DNA of 64,000 nt, taken from contig NZ_LMPG01000010.1 in assembly GCF_001423765.1 (NCBI RefSeq), positions 311,220-375,219 of the forward strand, in the 5' to 3' direction. Position 1 is the stretch's first letter; each line of letters begins with the position of its first letter. The DNA is from Sphingomonas sp. Leaf343 (GTDB taxonomy: Bacteria; Pseudomonadota; Alphaproteobacteria; Sphingomonadales; Sphingomonadaceae). The notes under the pieces were generated by a model. That model was not told where the DNA came from. It was given only the letters and a program-made list of their open reading frames with translations, and ran no database searches. This document shows positions 52,407 to 62,060 of the stretch, in pieces. The translations under genes and the position numbers were made by a program.

Positions 52407-54539
52407 ATGACAGCGATCTTGGCGCTGCTCGCGACCACCGTGGCAGCTACCACCACCCCCGTCGCCGTGGCGGAGCCGCAACAGACGAACACCGCGCAAC
52501 GCAGCGGCGACGGCTATTCGGGCGACGACATCGTCGTGACCGGCGCGCAGACCGCAGGCAGCGACGACTATACGATCGACGGCCAGACCACCGCGACGCG
52601 CATGCCGCTGAGCCTGCGCGACACGCCGCAATCGATCAGCGTCGTGACCCGCGCACAGATCGAGGATTTTCAGCTCAACGACGTCAACGCGTTGCTGGCG
52701 ACGGTGCCCGGCGTCACCGTCCAGTTCGCGGACACCGACCGCGTCTATTATTCGGCGCGCGGGTTCGACATCCAGACGTTCCAGATCGACGGCATCGGCG
52801 TCCCCTTCGCATTCGGCATCCAGACCGGATCGATCGACACCGCGATCTACGATCATATCGAGGTGGTGCGAGGCGCGCCGGGCCTGTTGTCGTCGACCGG
52901 CAATCCTTCCGCCGTCGTCAACTTCATTCGCAAGCGTCCGACGCGGGAGGCGCGCGCCTCGGCAAGCGCGCAATACGGCTCCTACGACAACCTTCGTCTG
53001 GAGGCGGATGTCAGCGTGCCGCTGACCCGGGACGGCAGTATCCGCGCCCGCGCCGTGGGCGTCTACTACGATGCCGACACCAATCTGGACCGCAACCATA
53101 TTCGCCGCTGGACGGGATACGGCATCATCGAGGCCGATCTGGGCCCGGACACCGTCATCAGCGGCGGCTATGGCCATCAGGACCACAAGAGCACCGGCGC
53201 GCTGTGGGGCGCGGTGCCGCTGCTCTACACCGACGGCACACGCACGGAGTTCGATCGATCGGGCAGCACGGCGCCCGAATGGTCGAGCTGGGGCGTGATC
53301 GATCGCCAGATCTTCGGCGACGTCACCCACAAGTTCGACAATGGCTGGGTCGCCCGCGCCAGCGCCATCCGTCGCGCGACGGACGAGGACAACACGCTGT
53401 TCTACCTGTCCGGCAACCCCGATCGCGCCACCGGTGACGGCCTTCTGACCTATCCGGGTGCGTTCAAGGCCCCGACGCGCAACCTGACGCTGGAAGCGTA
53501 TGCGACCGGCCCGGTTTCGCTATTCGGACGCCAGCACGACGTGATGATCGGCGTGAACCGCAGCGCGCAGCAGTATCGGCAATATTCCAGCTACGGCGCG
53601 ATCAACCAGCCGATCAACCTCGACGTGGCGCTGGCCGGCGATGCGGTCCGGCCGGACTTCCCCACGAATTACGACCTCAGCCTCGACCGCCATACGCGCC
53701 GCGAGACGGCCTATGGCCTCGTGCGGTTCAGTCTTGCCGATCCGCTCAAGCTGATGGTCGGCGGCAACGTCACGCACGCCACCAGCGAAGGCACATCCTA
53801 TGGAACGCCGGTCAATTTCGACAACACGCGCTTCCTGCCGTTCGTCGGTTCGACGCTGGACCTGTCACCCAACTTCACACTCTATGCGAGCTTCGCGACG
53901 ATCTTCAATCCGCAGACCGATGTCGACATCGACGACCGCGTGCTGTCGCCGATCAAGGGCAACAACCTCGAACTCGGGATCAAGGGCGCGTGGTTCGGCG
54001 GCCGGATGAACGCCACCGCCGCGATCTTCCAGACGCGTCAGGACAACACCGCCGCCTACGCCGGCTTCGCGGCCGGGCGGAGCTATTATGTCGGCGTCGA
54101 CGCGAAGTCGCAGGGGATCGAACTCGACATCGGCGGGCAGGTCGCGCCCGGGCTGCAGGTCACCGGCGGCTATACGCTGATGCGCGTCGACGGGCGGGAC
54201 GGCGATCCCGTGCGCACCTTCGTCCCGCGCAACACCGGTCGCCTCAACGTCAGCTATTCGCCGCCGTCGTTCGATCGCGTGAAGCTCGGTGCGTCGCTGC
54301 AATATCAAAGCCGGATCTATTTCGACGCGACGACCGCGACCCGCGTGCCGGCGAGGATCACGCAGGGCGGGTACGCCCTCCTCGACCTGCTCGCCAGTAT
54401 TCGCCTGACCGATCGGGTGTCGCTCAGCGCCAACCTGCGCAACGTAACGAACAGCCGGTACATCACCGGCCTGACCTACGATCAGGGCTTCTATGGTCAG
54501 CCGCGAACGGCACTCGGCACGATCAGCGTCCGCTATTGA
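52407..54539 (+). CDS. TonB-dependent siderophore-type receptor
   Basis: A 710-residue outer-membrane receptor. Signal peptide (about 1-22), then a plug domain with the family motif PLSLRDTPQSISVVTRAQIE and VRGAPGLLSSTGNPSAVVNF, then a 22-strand barrel ending in GTISVRY, with the terminal aromatic. The plug pattern belongs to the FhuE/FpvA-type siderophore receptors. It imports ferric siderophores using TonB energy. Preceded by a Fur-like site and followed by its own terminator. Confidence 0.92.
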   Translation: MTAILALLATTVAATTTPVAVAEPQQTNTAQRSGDGYSGDDIVVTGAQTAGSDDYTIDGQTTATRMPLSLRDTPQSISVVTRAQIEDFQLNDVNALLATVPGVTVQFADTDRVYYSARGFDIQTFQIDGIGVPFAFGIQTGSIDTAIYDHIEVVRGAPGLLSSTGNPSAVVNFIRKRPTREARASASAQYGSYDNLRLEADVSVPLTRDGSIRARAVGVYYDADTNLDRNHIRRWTGYGIIEADLGPDTVISGGYGHQDHKSTGALWGAVPLLYTDGTRTEFDRSGSTAPEWSSWGVIDRQIFGDVTHKFDNGWVARASAIRRATDEDNTLFYLSGNPDRATGDGLLTYPGAFKAPTRNLTLEAYATGPVSLFGRQHDVMIGVNRSAQQYRQYSSYGAINQPINLDVALAGDAVRPDFPTNYDLSLDRHTRRETAYGLVRFSLADPLKLMVGGNVTHATSEGTSYGTPVNFDNTRFLPFVGSTLDLSPNFTLYASFATIFNPQTDVDIDDRVLSPIKGNNLELGIKGAWFGGRMNATAAIFQTRQDNTAAYAGFAAGRSYYVGVDAKSQGIELDIGGQVAPGLQVTGGYTLMRVDGRDGDPVRTFVPRNTGRLNVSYSPPSFDRVKLGASLQYQSRIYFDATTATRVPARITQGGYALLDLLASIRLTDRVSLSANLRNVTNSRYITGLTYDQGFYGQPRTALGTISVRY

Positions 54540-54552
54540 TCCTCGCGGCACG

Positions 54553-54585
54553 GAGGCTTGCCGGCATCGTTCCGGCAAGCCTCCC
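54553..54585 (+). terminator. Perfect hairpin terminator after the TonB receptor
   Basis: Thirteen-base perfect arms (54553-54565 and 54573-54585) with a 7-base loop, just after the receptor stop. Confidence 0.8.
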
Positions 54586-54646
54586 TACTTGTCGGACAAG
54601 ACGAATTCCGCCACTGGTCCCGGAAGATAGATCGGGAGAGACACGG

Positions 54647-56002
54647 ATGACCTCGGCAATCAACAGGCGGCAGGCACTCGCCGGGGCGGCCTTGACAGGG
54701 TCGCTGGTCGCCGCGGCGTCGGTCGGCGCGGCCCGTCCGGCGCGGCCATCATCCGCTCCGCTCGCACCACGACCCCCGATGGGCTGGAACAGCTGGAACA
54801 GCTTCGCGACCACGATCACCGAGGCGCAGGCGCGCGAGACGGCGGCGATCATGCGCGAGAAGCTGCTGCCGTTCGGCTACGACATCTTCACGGTCGACAT
54901 CCAGTGGTACGAACCCAACGCGTCCAGCTACGAGTATAACACCGCGCCGGTGCCGGCGATGGACGGCTATGGCCGGCTGATCCCGGCGCCCAACCGCTTC
55001 CCGTCCAGCGCCGACGGCTCGGGATTCAAGACGCTCGCCGCCGAGGTCCACGCGATGGGCATGAAGTTCGGCATCCACGTCATGCGCGGCATTCCGCGAT
55101 TGGCGGTAAAGCGCAACCTGCCGGTGCTGGGCACGAAGTACCGCGCCGCGGATATCGCCGACACGTCCAGCACCTGCTCGTGGAACCCGGACATGTACGG
55201 CGTCGACATGCGCAAGCCCGGCGCGCAGGCCTATTACGACAGCATCTTCGCGCTGTACGCGTCATGGGGCGTCGACTTCGTCAAGATGGACGACATGAGC
55301 CGCCCCTATGACGCGCACGCGCCGGAGATCGAGGGCGCGCACCGCGCGATCGTCAACAGCCGCCGGCCGATGATGCTCAGCCTGTCCCCCGGCGAAACGC
55401 CGGTGATCCGCGGCGGCCATGTCCGCGAATACGCGCAGATGTGGCGCATCTCCGACGATTTCTGGGACGAATGGTCGATGCTGGAGGCGCAGTTCACGCG
55501 CCTTGAGAACTGGAACCCGTGGCGCCGCCCCGGTGGGTGGCCCGATGCCGACATGCTGCCGCTCGGCCGCCTCGCGCTCGGCAAGCGCGACACGAAGTTC
55601 ACGCCCGACGAACAACGCACGCTGATGACCCTGTGGTCGATCGCCCGCTCGCCGCTCATCATGGGTGGCGACCTGCGTCATCTCGATGCGGCGACGCTGG
55701 CGCTGCTGACCAACCGCGACGTGCTGGCGGTGAACCAGTCTTCTACCGACAACCAGCCGCACTTCGTCGAGGACGGCGTGCGCGTGTGGTCCGCCCGCCC
55801 CGAGGGATCGCAGGATCGCTATCTGGCATTGTTCAACACCGGCGACGGGCCGCGGGAGATCGGCGTCGACCTGCGCTGGCTCGGATTGTCGCGTCCCGTC
55901 GCGGTGCGCGATCTCTGGAGCGGCAAGGCGATGGGCACCGCGACCGGCCGGGTCGCCCGGACGGTTGCCGCGCACGGGGCCGAACTGCTTCGGCTCAGCT
56001 AG
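54647..56002 (+). CDS. Glycoside hydrolase family 27 alpha-galactosidase, exported
   Basis: A 451-residue protein. A twin-arginine-like leader (AINRRQALAGAALTGSLVAA) precedes the GH27 barrel opening PPMGWNSWNSFATTITEAQA. The nucleophile is Asp215 in GVDFVKMDDMSRP and the acid/base lies in MWRISDDFWDEW; GGWPDADMLPLG and RSPLIMGGDLRHLD are family hallmarks, and a C-terminal beta-sandwich follows. It removes terminal alpha-galactosyl (or related) residues outside the cytoplasm. GGGAGAG before the ATG fixes the start. A terminator upstream suggests its own promoter. Confidence 0.9.
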   Translation: MTSAINRRQALAGAALTGSLVAAASVGAARPARPSSAPLAPRPPMGWNSWNSFATTITEAQARETAAIMREKLLPFGYDIFTVDIQWYEPNASSYEYNTAPVPAMDGYGRLIPAPNRFPSSADGSGFKTLAAEVHAMGMKFGIHVMRGIPRLAVKRNLPVLGTKYRAADIADTSSTCSWNPDMYGVDMRKPGAQAYYDSIFALYASWGVDFVKMDDMSRPYDAHAPEIEGAHRAIVNSRRPMMLSLSPGETPVIRGGHVREYAQMWRISDDFWDEWSMLEAQFTRLENWNPWRRPGGWPDADMLPLGRLALGKRDTKFTPDEQRTLMTLWSIARSPLIMGGDLRHLDAATLALLTNRDVLAVNQSSTDNQPHFVEDGVRVWSARPEGSQDRYLALFNTGDGPREIGVDLRWLGLSRPVAVRDLWSGKAMGTATGRVARTVAAHGAELLRLS

Positions 56003-56069
56003 ACGTTCCGGGCGCAGCGACGGCGTTTTAACGGCTACCGTCGGTCGTCATCGCTGCTAATCTGCGGCG

Positions 56070-59000
56070 ATGGACCCGCACGCGACGACTTCCGACCCCG
56101 AAGGGCGCAAGCCTGCCGTCCCCGTGTCGTGGTCGGCGGCGGAGCGGGTCGCCGCGCTTTACAGCTACGCCATCCTCGATACCCCGCGCGAGCCCGAGTT
56201 CGACGATCTCGTCCAACTGGCGGCGGAGACGTTCGGCGCGCCGATCGCGGTGGTCAACCTGGTGTCAAGCGATCGGCAATGGTTCAAGGCCGAACTCGGC
56301 ATCGGCACGCGCGAACTGCCGCTCGACGTCTCGATCTGCGCGCACGCCATCCTGCAGAACGATCTCCTCGTCGTGCCCGACACGCGCGAGGACGAGCGCT
56401 TCGTCGGCAATCCGCTGGTGACGGCGGACGACGGCCTGCGCTTCTATGCGGGCGCACTGCTGCGCAGCGCCACCGGCGTGCCGATCGGCACCGTCTGCGT
56501 CCTCGACCGCAAACCCCGGCCGGACGGGATCACGCGGCATCAGCGACTTGTGCTGGAGGTGCTCGCGCGGCAGGTGATGACGCAGCTGGAGCTGCGTCGC
56601 GCGCTCCTGGAACAGCAGCATCGCGGCGACGAACTGACGCGCACGATCGCCCGCCGCGATCGGGCGGAACTGGCATTGCAGTCGATCGAGGAACGCTACC
56701 GGCTGGTCGCCCGCGCCACGAACGACGCCATATGGGATTGGGATTTCGCGACCAACCACGTCACGTGGAACGAAGCGCTGGTCGCCAGCTACGGCTATCT
56801 ACCGGCGGAGGTGGAGCCCACCGGCGAATGGTGGATCGCACAGATCCATCCAGAGGACCGTGCACGGATCGACGCGAGCATCCACTCCGCAATCGACGGC
56901 GGCGCGAACAGCTGGTCGGGCGAATACAGGTTCCGCCGCTCCGACGGCACCTATGCCAGCGTTCTCGACCGCGGCCACGTCATCCGCGACGAAGGGGGTG
57001 CTCCGCTCCGCATGATCGGCGCGATGCTCGATATGACCGAGCGTCAGGAAAGCCGCGCCGCGCTGGCGATGAGCGAAGAGCGTTTGCGGATGGCGACGCA
57101 GGCGGCCGATGTCGGGTTCTGGGATGTCGATGTGGTTGCCGACATCCTCGTCTGGCCGCCGATCGTAAAGCGCATGTTCGGCATATCGGCTGATGTCCCT
57201 GTGACGTTACAGGACTTTTACGACGGCGTTCATCCCGACGACCGCGACCGGACGCTCGCGGCATTCGGGGCGGCCTGCGACCCTGATCGACGCGCGCTGT
57301 ACGATGTCGAGTACCGCACGATCGGCAAGGAGGACGGCGTGATCCGCTGGATCGCGGCCAAGGGCCGCGGTCAGTTCGACGAGCGTGGATCGTGTGTGCG
57401 GATAGTGGGCACCGCCGTCGACATCACCGATCGGAAGCGGGGCGAAGAGGTGCTGCGGGCCAGCGAGCGTCGCCTGCGCTTCCTGCGCGATCTCGACGAA
57501 AGCTTGCGAGCCTCGACGGACGCACCGACCGCGATGCTGGCCGCGGCGGAGTTGCTGGCGCGGCATGTCGACGCGTCGCGATGCGCCTATGCCGATGTCG
57601 ATGCCGATAGCGACCGCTTCGTCATCCGCGACGATTATGTCGCGCCCGGCATCGCCAGTTCGGCGGGCAGCTACCAGCTCGACCTGTTCGGATCGCGCGC
57701 GGCGCAGGCGATGCGGATGGGGCGCACCCTGGTGGTCGAAGACGTGCCCGCGGAACTGGACCCCGCCGACGGACGCGACATGTTCCTGTCGATCGGCGTC
57801 GGCGCGATCGTCTGCTGCCCGCTGGTCAAGGACGGCCGGCTGGTGGCGATGATGGCGGTCCATCAGGATCGGCCCCGATCGTGGAGCCGCGAGGATATCG
57901 CGCTGGTCGAAACGGTGGTCGAACGCTGCTGGGCGCATGTCCAGCGCGTCGGGGCGGAGGCGCGGCTGGTGCACAGCGAACAGCGATACCGCACGCTGTT
58001 CGAGGCGGTCGATGTCGGATTCTGCGTCGTGGAGATGAAGTTCGACGGCGACCGCGCCGTCGATTACCGGTTCGAGGAGGTCAATCCCGCTTTCGAACGC
58101 CAGACTGGATTGGTCGGCGCGGCCGGGCGCTGGATGCGCGAGCTGGCGCCGGGGCATGAGGACCATTGGTTCGAGACCTATGGCCGCGTCGCGCGGACCG
58201 AACAGCCAATCCGGTTCGAGAATGGCTCCGGGGCGATGGACCGCTGGTTCGATGTCCACGCCTTTCCGGTCGGCGCGACCGGCCGTCACCGCGTCGCCAT
58301 CCTGTTCAACGACATCAGCGCACGCAAGCAGGCGGAGGATCGGCTGCTCGACCTGAACGAGACGCTGGAACGGCAGGTCGCCGAACGGACCGCCGAGATC
58401 CGGCAATATCACGACATCGTCGAATCGACCACGTCGCCGATCTGCGCCTTCGACGCCGATTTCCGGATCCTCGCCTTCAACAAGGCGCACAACGACGAGT
58501 TTCGCCGCGTCAACGGCTTCGACACCAGGGTCGGCGACGTCTTCCCGGAGCTGTTCATCCCGGAACAGCGAGAGGTCATGCGCGCGCTGATGCGTCGCGC
58601 GCTGTCGGGGGAGACGTTCACGATCGTTGAAACCTTCGGCCGCCCCCAGTTCGGCCAGCCCGCATGGGAGATCACCTACACGCCATTGCGCGACGAGAAC
58701 GACCGGATCATCGGCGCATTCCATCTCGCCAACGACATATCGGACCGGCTGCGCGCGGAGGCCGACCTCGCTGCGACGCAGGAAGCCTTGCGCCAGAGCC
58801 AGAAGATGGAGGCCATGGGCAGCCTGACCGGGGGGGTGGCGCACGATTTCAACAATCTGCTGACGCCGATCGTCGGCAGTCTCGACCTGCTGCAACGAAA
58901 GGGGCTGGGCGGCGAGCGCGAGCAGCGTCTGATCGCCGGCGCGATCCAGTCTGCCGATCGCGCCAGGGTGCTGGTCCAGCGCCTGCTGGCCTTCGCACGT

Positions 59001-59894
59001 CGCCAGCCGCTGCAGCCGCGTGCCGTCGATCTGACGGCGCTCGTCGCCGGCATGGCCGACCTCGTCGCCAGCACGTCCGGCCCGCAGATCCGGCTGGATG
59101 TCGAACTCGCCGACGATCTGCCCGCCGCCGTGGCCGATCAGAACCAGCTCGAAATGGCGATCCTCAATCTCGCCGTGAATGCGCGCGATGCGATGCCGGA
59201 GGGCGGCCGGCTCAGCATCACCGCCCGCCCGGCGGCACCCGGCGAAACCGAGCGGGTCGGGCTGAAACCGGGACGCTACGTCAAGCTGGCGGTGGCGGAT
59301 ACCGGCACCGGCATGGACCCGGACACGCTGCGCCGTGCGGTCGAACCGTTCTTCTCCACCAAGGGGATCGGCAAGGGCACCGGGCTCGGCCTGTCGATGG
59401 TGCACGGTCTGGCGGCGCAACTCGGAGGGGCGCTGACGATCGACAGCCGCACCGGGCTCGGCACCAGCGTCGCGCTGTGGCTGCCGAGCACCGAGGACCG
59501 GCCGCACGAGGCCGAACAGCCGGACGACACGCCTGCCCCGCGGCGCGCCGGATCGGTGCTGGTCGTCGATGACGAGGATCTGGTGCGCGGCAGCACCGCC
59601 GACATGCTCGCCGATCTGGGCTATGACGTGGTCGAGGCGAACTCCGCCGAAACGGCGCTTCGCCTGCTCGACGAGGGTTTTGCGCCGGACTTGCTGGTCA
59701 CCGACCATCTGATGCCGGGCAAGAGCGGCACCGAACTGGCGCGCGAGGTGCGCCACCGCCTGCCCGGTACGCGCCTGCTGATCGTGTCCGGCTATGCCGA
59801 TGTCGAGGGGATCGCCCCCGATCTGCCACGCCTGGTGAAGCCGTTCCGTCAGGCCGACCTGGTCGAGATGCTGGCGGAGGCGACGGCGCGCTGA
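56070..59894 (+). CDS. Giant multi-sensor hybrid histidine kinase (GAF/PAS, 1274 residues)
   Basis: Cytoplasmic sensor with, in order: GAF (about 30-190; SSDRQWFKAELGIGTRELPL), PAS (210-330; WDWDFATNHVTWNEALVASY), PAS (335-455; DVGFWDVDVVADILVWPPIV), GAF (465-625), PAS (635-755), a short coiled coil, PAS (780-895; TSPICAFDADFRILAFNKAH), HisKA with His925 (GGVAHDFNNLL), an ATPase domain, and a receiver with phosphoacceptor Asp1212 (VTDHLMPG). No transmembrane segment. Its kinase and receiver halves are strikingly similar to the RsbQ-linked hybrid, so both may use a common output partner. Signal unknown. Confidence 0.92.
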   Translation: MDPHATTSDPEGRKPAVPVSWSAAERVAALYSYAILDTPREPEFDDLVQLAAETFGAPIAVVNLVSSDRQWFKAELGIGTRELPLDVSICAHAILQNDLLVVPDTREDERFVGNPLVTADDGLRFYAGALLRSATGVPIGTVCVLDRKPRPDGITRHQRLVLEVLARQVMTQLELRRALLEQQHRGDELTRTIARRDRAELALQSIEERYRLVARATNDAIWDWDFATNHVTWNEALVASYGYLPAEVEPTGEWWIAQIHPEDRARIDASIHSAIDGGANSWSGEYRFRRSDGTYASVLDRGHVIRDEGGAPLRMIGAMLDMTERQESRAALAMSEERLRMATQAADVGFWDVDVVADILVWPPIVKRMFGISADVPVTLQDFYDGVHPDDRDRTLAAFGAACDPDRRALYDVEYRTIGKEDGVIRWIAAKGRGQFDERGSCVRIVGTAVDITDRKRGEEVLRASERRLRFLRDLDESLRASTDAPTAMLAAAELLARHVDASRCAYADVDADSDRFVIRDDYVAPGIASSAGSYQLDLFGSRAAQAMRMGRTLVVEDVPAELDPADGRDMFLSIGVGAIVCCPLVKDGRLVAMMAVHQDRPRSWSREDIALVETVVERCWAHVQRVGAEARLVHSEQRYRTLFEAVDVGFCVVEMKFDGDRAVDYRFEEVNPAFERQTGLVGAAGRWMRELAPGHEDHWFETYGRVARTEQPIRFENGSGAMDRWFDVHAFPVGATGRHRVAILFNDISARKQAEDRLLDLNETLERQVAERTAEIRQYHDIVESTTSPICAFDADFRILAFNKAHNDEFRRVNGFDTRVGDVFPELFIPEQREVMRALMRRALSGETFTIVETFGRPQFGQPAWEITYTPLRDENDRIIGAFHLANDISDRLRAEADLAATQEALRQSQKMEAMGSLTGGVAHDFNNLLTPIVGSLDLLQRKGLGGEREQRLIAGAIQSADRARVLVQRLLAFARRQPLQPRAVDLTALVAGMADLVASTSGPQIRLDVELADDLPAAVADQNQLEMAILNLAVNARDAMPEGGRLSITARPAAPGETERVGLKPGRYVKLAVADTGTGMDPDTLRRAVEPFFSTKGIGKGTGLGLSMVHGLAAQLGGALTIDSRTGLGTSVALWLPSTEDRPHEAEQPDDTPAPRRAGSVLVVDDEDLVRGSTADMLADLGYDVVEANSAETALRLLDEGFAPDLLVTDHLMPGKSGTELAREVRHRLPGTRLLIVSGYADVEGIAPDLPRLVKPFRQADLVEMLAEATAR

Positions 59895-59936
59895 CGGCAC
59901 ACTATATCACCGGCTCCACGATGACGGAGCAAGTGC

Positions 59937-60701
59937 ATGAAGACGAGCGGTAATACCATTCTGATTACCGGCGGCGGGTCCGGTATCGGCGAGGCACTGG
60001 CGCAACGATTCCACGACGCGGGCAACACCGTCATCGTCGCGGGGCGGCGTCTCGATGCGCTGGAACGCGCCTGTGCGGGCCGCGACGATATGCATGCGAT
60101 CACGCTTGACGTGGAGAGCGCGGAGGGTGTCGCCGACTTCGCCGCCCGGCTGCTGGCGGCACATCCCGCGGTGAACGTCTTAATCAACAACGCCGGCATC
60201 ATGCGCTTCGAGACGCTGGACCGCGCACGCGATCTGGCGGATGCGGAGACAACGGTCACGACCAACCTGCTCGGCCCGATCCGCCTGACCAACGCGCTGA
60301 TCGAGCATCTGGTCGGGCAGGCGGATGCCGCGATCGTCAACGTCACGTCCGGGCTGGCGTTCGTGCCGATGGTCGCCGCCCCGACCTACAGCGCCACCAA
60401 AGCCGCGATCCATTCGTACACCGTCGCGATGCGGCAGGTGTTGAAGGACAAGGTCGAGGTGATCGAGCTTGCGCCGCCCGCCGTCCAGACCGGACTGACC
60501 CCAGGTCAGGAGAGCCGCCCCGGCTACCAGCCGCTGGACGACTTCGCCGACGAGGTCATGGCGCTGTTCGCGCAGCAGCCGACCTCGCCGGAAATTCTGG
60601 TCGAGCGGGTCGGCTTTCTCCGTCGCGCCGAGGCGGAGGGGCGCTTCGACGAGACGCTGGTGCAGCTGAACGACTTCGCCACGAAAGCGCGGGGCGGTTG
60701 A
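59937..60701 (+). CDS. SDR family oxidoreductase (DltE-like)
   Basis: A 254-residue classical short-chain dehydrogenase: TILITGGGSGIGEALAQRFH (NADP loop), LINNAGIMRF, VNVTSGLAFVPMVAAPTYSA and the YSATKAA active-site Tyr/Lys, followed by VEVIELAPPAVQTGLTPGQE. This tail pattern occurs in the DltE/short oxidoreductases of unknown substrate. It lies 43 bases after the giant kinase. Confidence 0.85.
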   Translation: MKTSGNTILITGGGSGIGEALAQRFHDAGNTVIVAGRRLDALERACAGRDDMHAITLDVESAEGVADFAARLLAAHPAVNVLINNAGIMRFETLDRARDLADAETTVTTNLLGPIRLTNALIEHLVGQADAAIVNVTSGLAFVPMVAAPTYSATKAAIHSYTVAMRQVLKDKVEVIELAPPAVQTGLTPGQESRPGYQPLDDFADEVMALFAQQPTSPEILVERVGFLRRAEAEGRFDETLVQLNDFATKARGG

Positions 60702-60755
60702 ATTCGGCACCCGGCCGTTCATGATCCGGATAGCTTGATCCGCTAGAGAGAGGGC

Positions 60756-61997
60756 GTGGGCCGGGGCGTCAGAGCGATCATCCTTGCGATAGCGATGCTG
60801 GCGTCCGCCGGCGTCGCCGCGCAGTCGGCTGTGCCGCCGCCGGTCACGCTGCAATCGGGTGAAGACGCATTGGTGCAGGATGCCGGCGCGATCGCCGAAC
60901 GGCTCGCGCTGAGCCCGGATCAGGCCCTGCTCCACCTCCGGTTGCAGCAGGCCAGCGTCCCGACGACCGACGCCATCGGCCGCCGTTTCGCCGCTCGGCT
61001 GGCAGGGATCGCGATCGAGCATCGCCCCGCCTTCGGTATCGTCGTCCTGCTGACCGGTGACGATCCCGTCCCGGCGGAGGTTATCGACCTCGCCGGTCAA
61101 CCGGTCACCATCCGCTTCGTGACCGGTGCGCGAGCGACGCAGACCGAGCTGGTGCAGGCGATCGGCGCGCATCAGGCGACGATCCGCGCCAGCCTGCTCG
61201 GCCCGCCCGGACTGGGCGTCGATCAACGCACGGGCGAGCTGGTAGCGATCGTGTCGGCGCGCGATGTGGAGCGCGAGGGGCTGGAGCCGCTGCGCGATCG
61301 GCTCGCCGCGCTGACGCAGGTGCCGGTGCGGCTGCGCGTCGTGGATCGGCCCGCGCTCGATATGGACGGCGTCGCGGGCGGCATGCGCCTGATGGGCAGC
61401 GTGCCCGGCGATACGCGCCGCTATCTCTGCACGTCCGGCTTCGTCGTCACGGACGGCACGCGCGACGCGATCGCCACCGCCGCCCATTGTGCCGATACGG
61501 TCAGCGTCCGCGATGCCGAAGGACGCGACGAGGCGCTGGAGTTCGTCGGCCAATGGGGCTGGGGGCATCAGGACGTCCAGATCAATCTCAGCCCACGTCC
61601 CCTGCAACCGGTGTTCTTCGCCGATGCCGCCCGCTCGGTCACCCGCCCCGTCACGGGATCGTACAGCCGCGCGGGAACGCGGGCGGGCGACGCCGTCTGC
61701 CATCGCGGTGAACGCACCGGCTATAGCTGTTCGCTGGTGGAGCTGACCGATTTCGCCCCGGCCGGCGATCTTTGCGGTGGCGCATGCCTGCCGACATGGA
61801 CGACGGTAGCAGGCCCGACCTGCAAGGGCGGGGACAGCGGCAGCCCGATCTTTCTGGGCACGACGGCTTACGGCATCCTGAAGGGCGGCAGCTATCGATC
61901 GGATGGCAGTTGCGCCTTCTATTTCTACATGTCGACCGACTATCTTCCGACCGGCTGGACACTGCTGACGGCTCCCGCCCCGCCCGTCATTCCATAG
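60756..61997 (+). CDS. Exported trypsin-like serine protease (S1) with N-terminal prodomain
   Basis: A 413-residue protein from a GTG with AGAGAGGG just upstream. Signal peptide (ILAIAMLASAGVAAQ), a 190-residue prodomain (LVAIVSARDVEREGLEPLRD, like an alpha-lytic protease pro-region with its beta-strand end), then a chymotrypsin-fold domain. The catalytic triad is His244 (IATAAHCAD), Asp273 (GHQDVQINL) and Ser361 (CKGGDSGSPIF). Six or more cysteines suggest disulfides. Likely matures by self-cleavage after export. Confidence 0.85.
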   Translation: MGRGVRAIILAIAMLASAGVAAQSAVPPPVTLQSGEDALVQDAGAIAERLALSPDQALLHLRLQQASVPTTDAIGRRFAARLAGIAIEHRPAFGIVVLLTGDDPVPAEVIDLAGQPVTIRFVTGARATQTELVQAIGAHQATIRASLLGPPGLGVDQRTGELVAIVSARDVEREGLEPLRDRLAALTQVPVRLRVVDRPALDMDGVAGGMRLMGSVPGDTRRYLCTSGFVVTDGTRDAIATAAHCADTVSVRDAEGRDEALEFVGQWGWGHQDVQINLSPRPLQPVFFADAARSVTRPVTGSYSRAGTRAGDAVCHRGERTGYSCSLVELTDFAPAGDLCGGACLPTWTTVAGPTCKGGDSGSPIFLGTTAYGILKGGSYRSDGSCAFYFYMSTDYLPTGWTLLTAPAPPVIP

Positions 61998-62060
61998 AAG
62001 CAACTTGCTTTTGCTTCCGTGCTCGGACACATGGAAATCGTATAACACAGGGAATGACGC

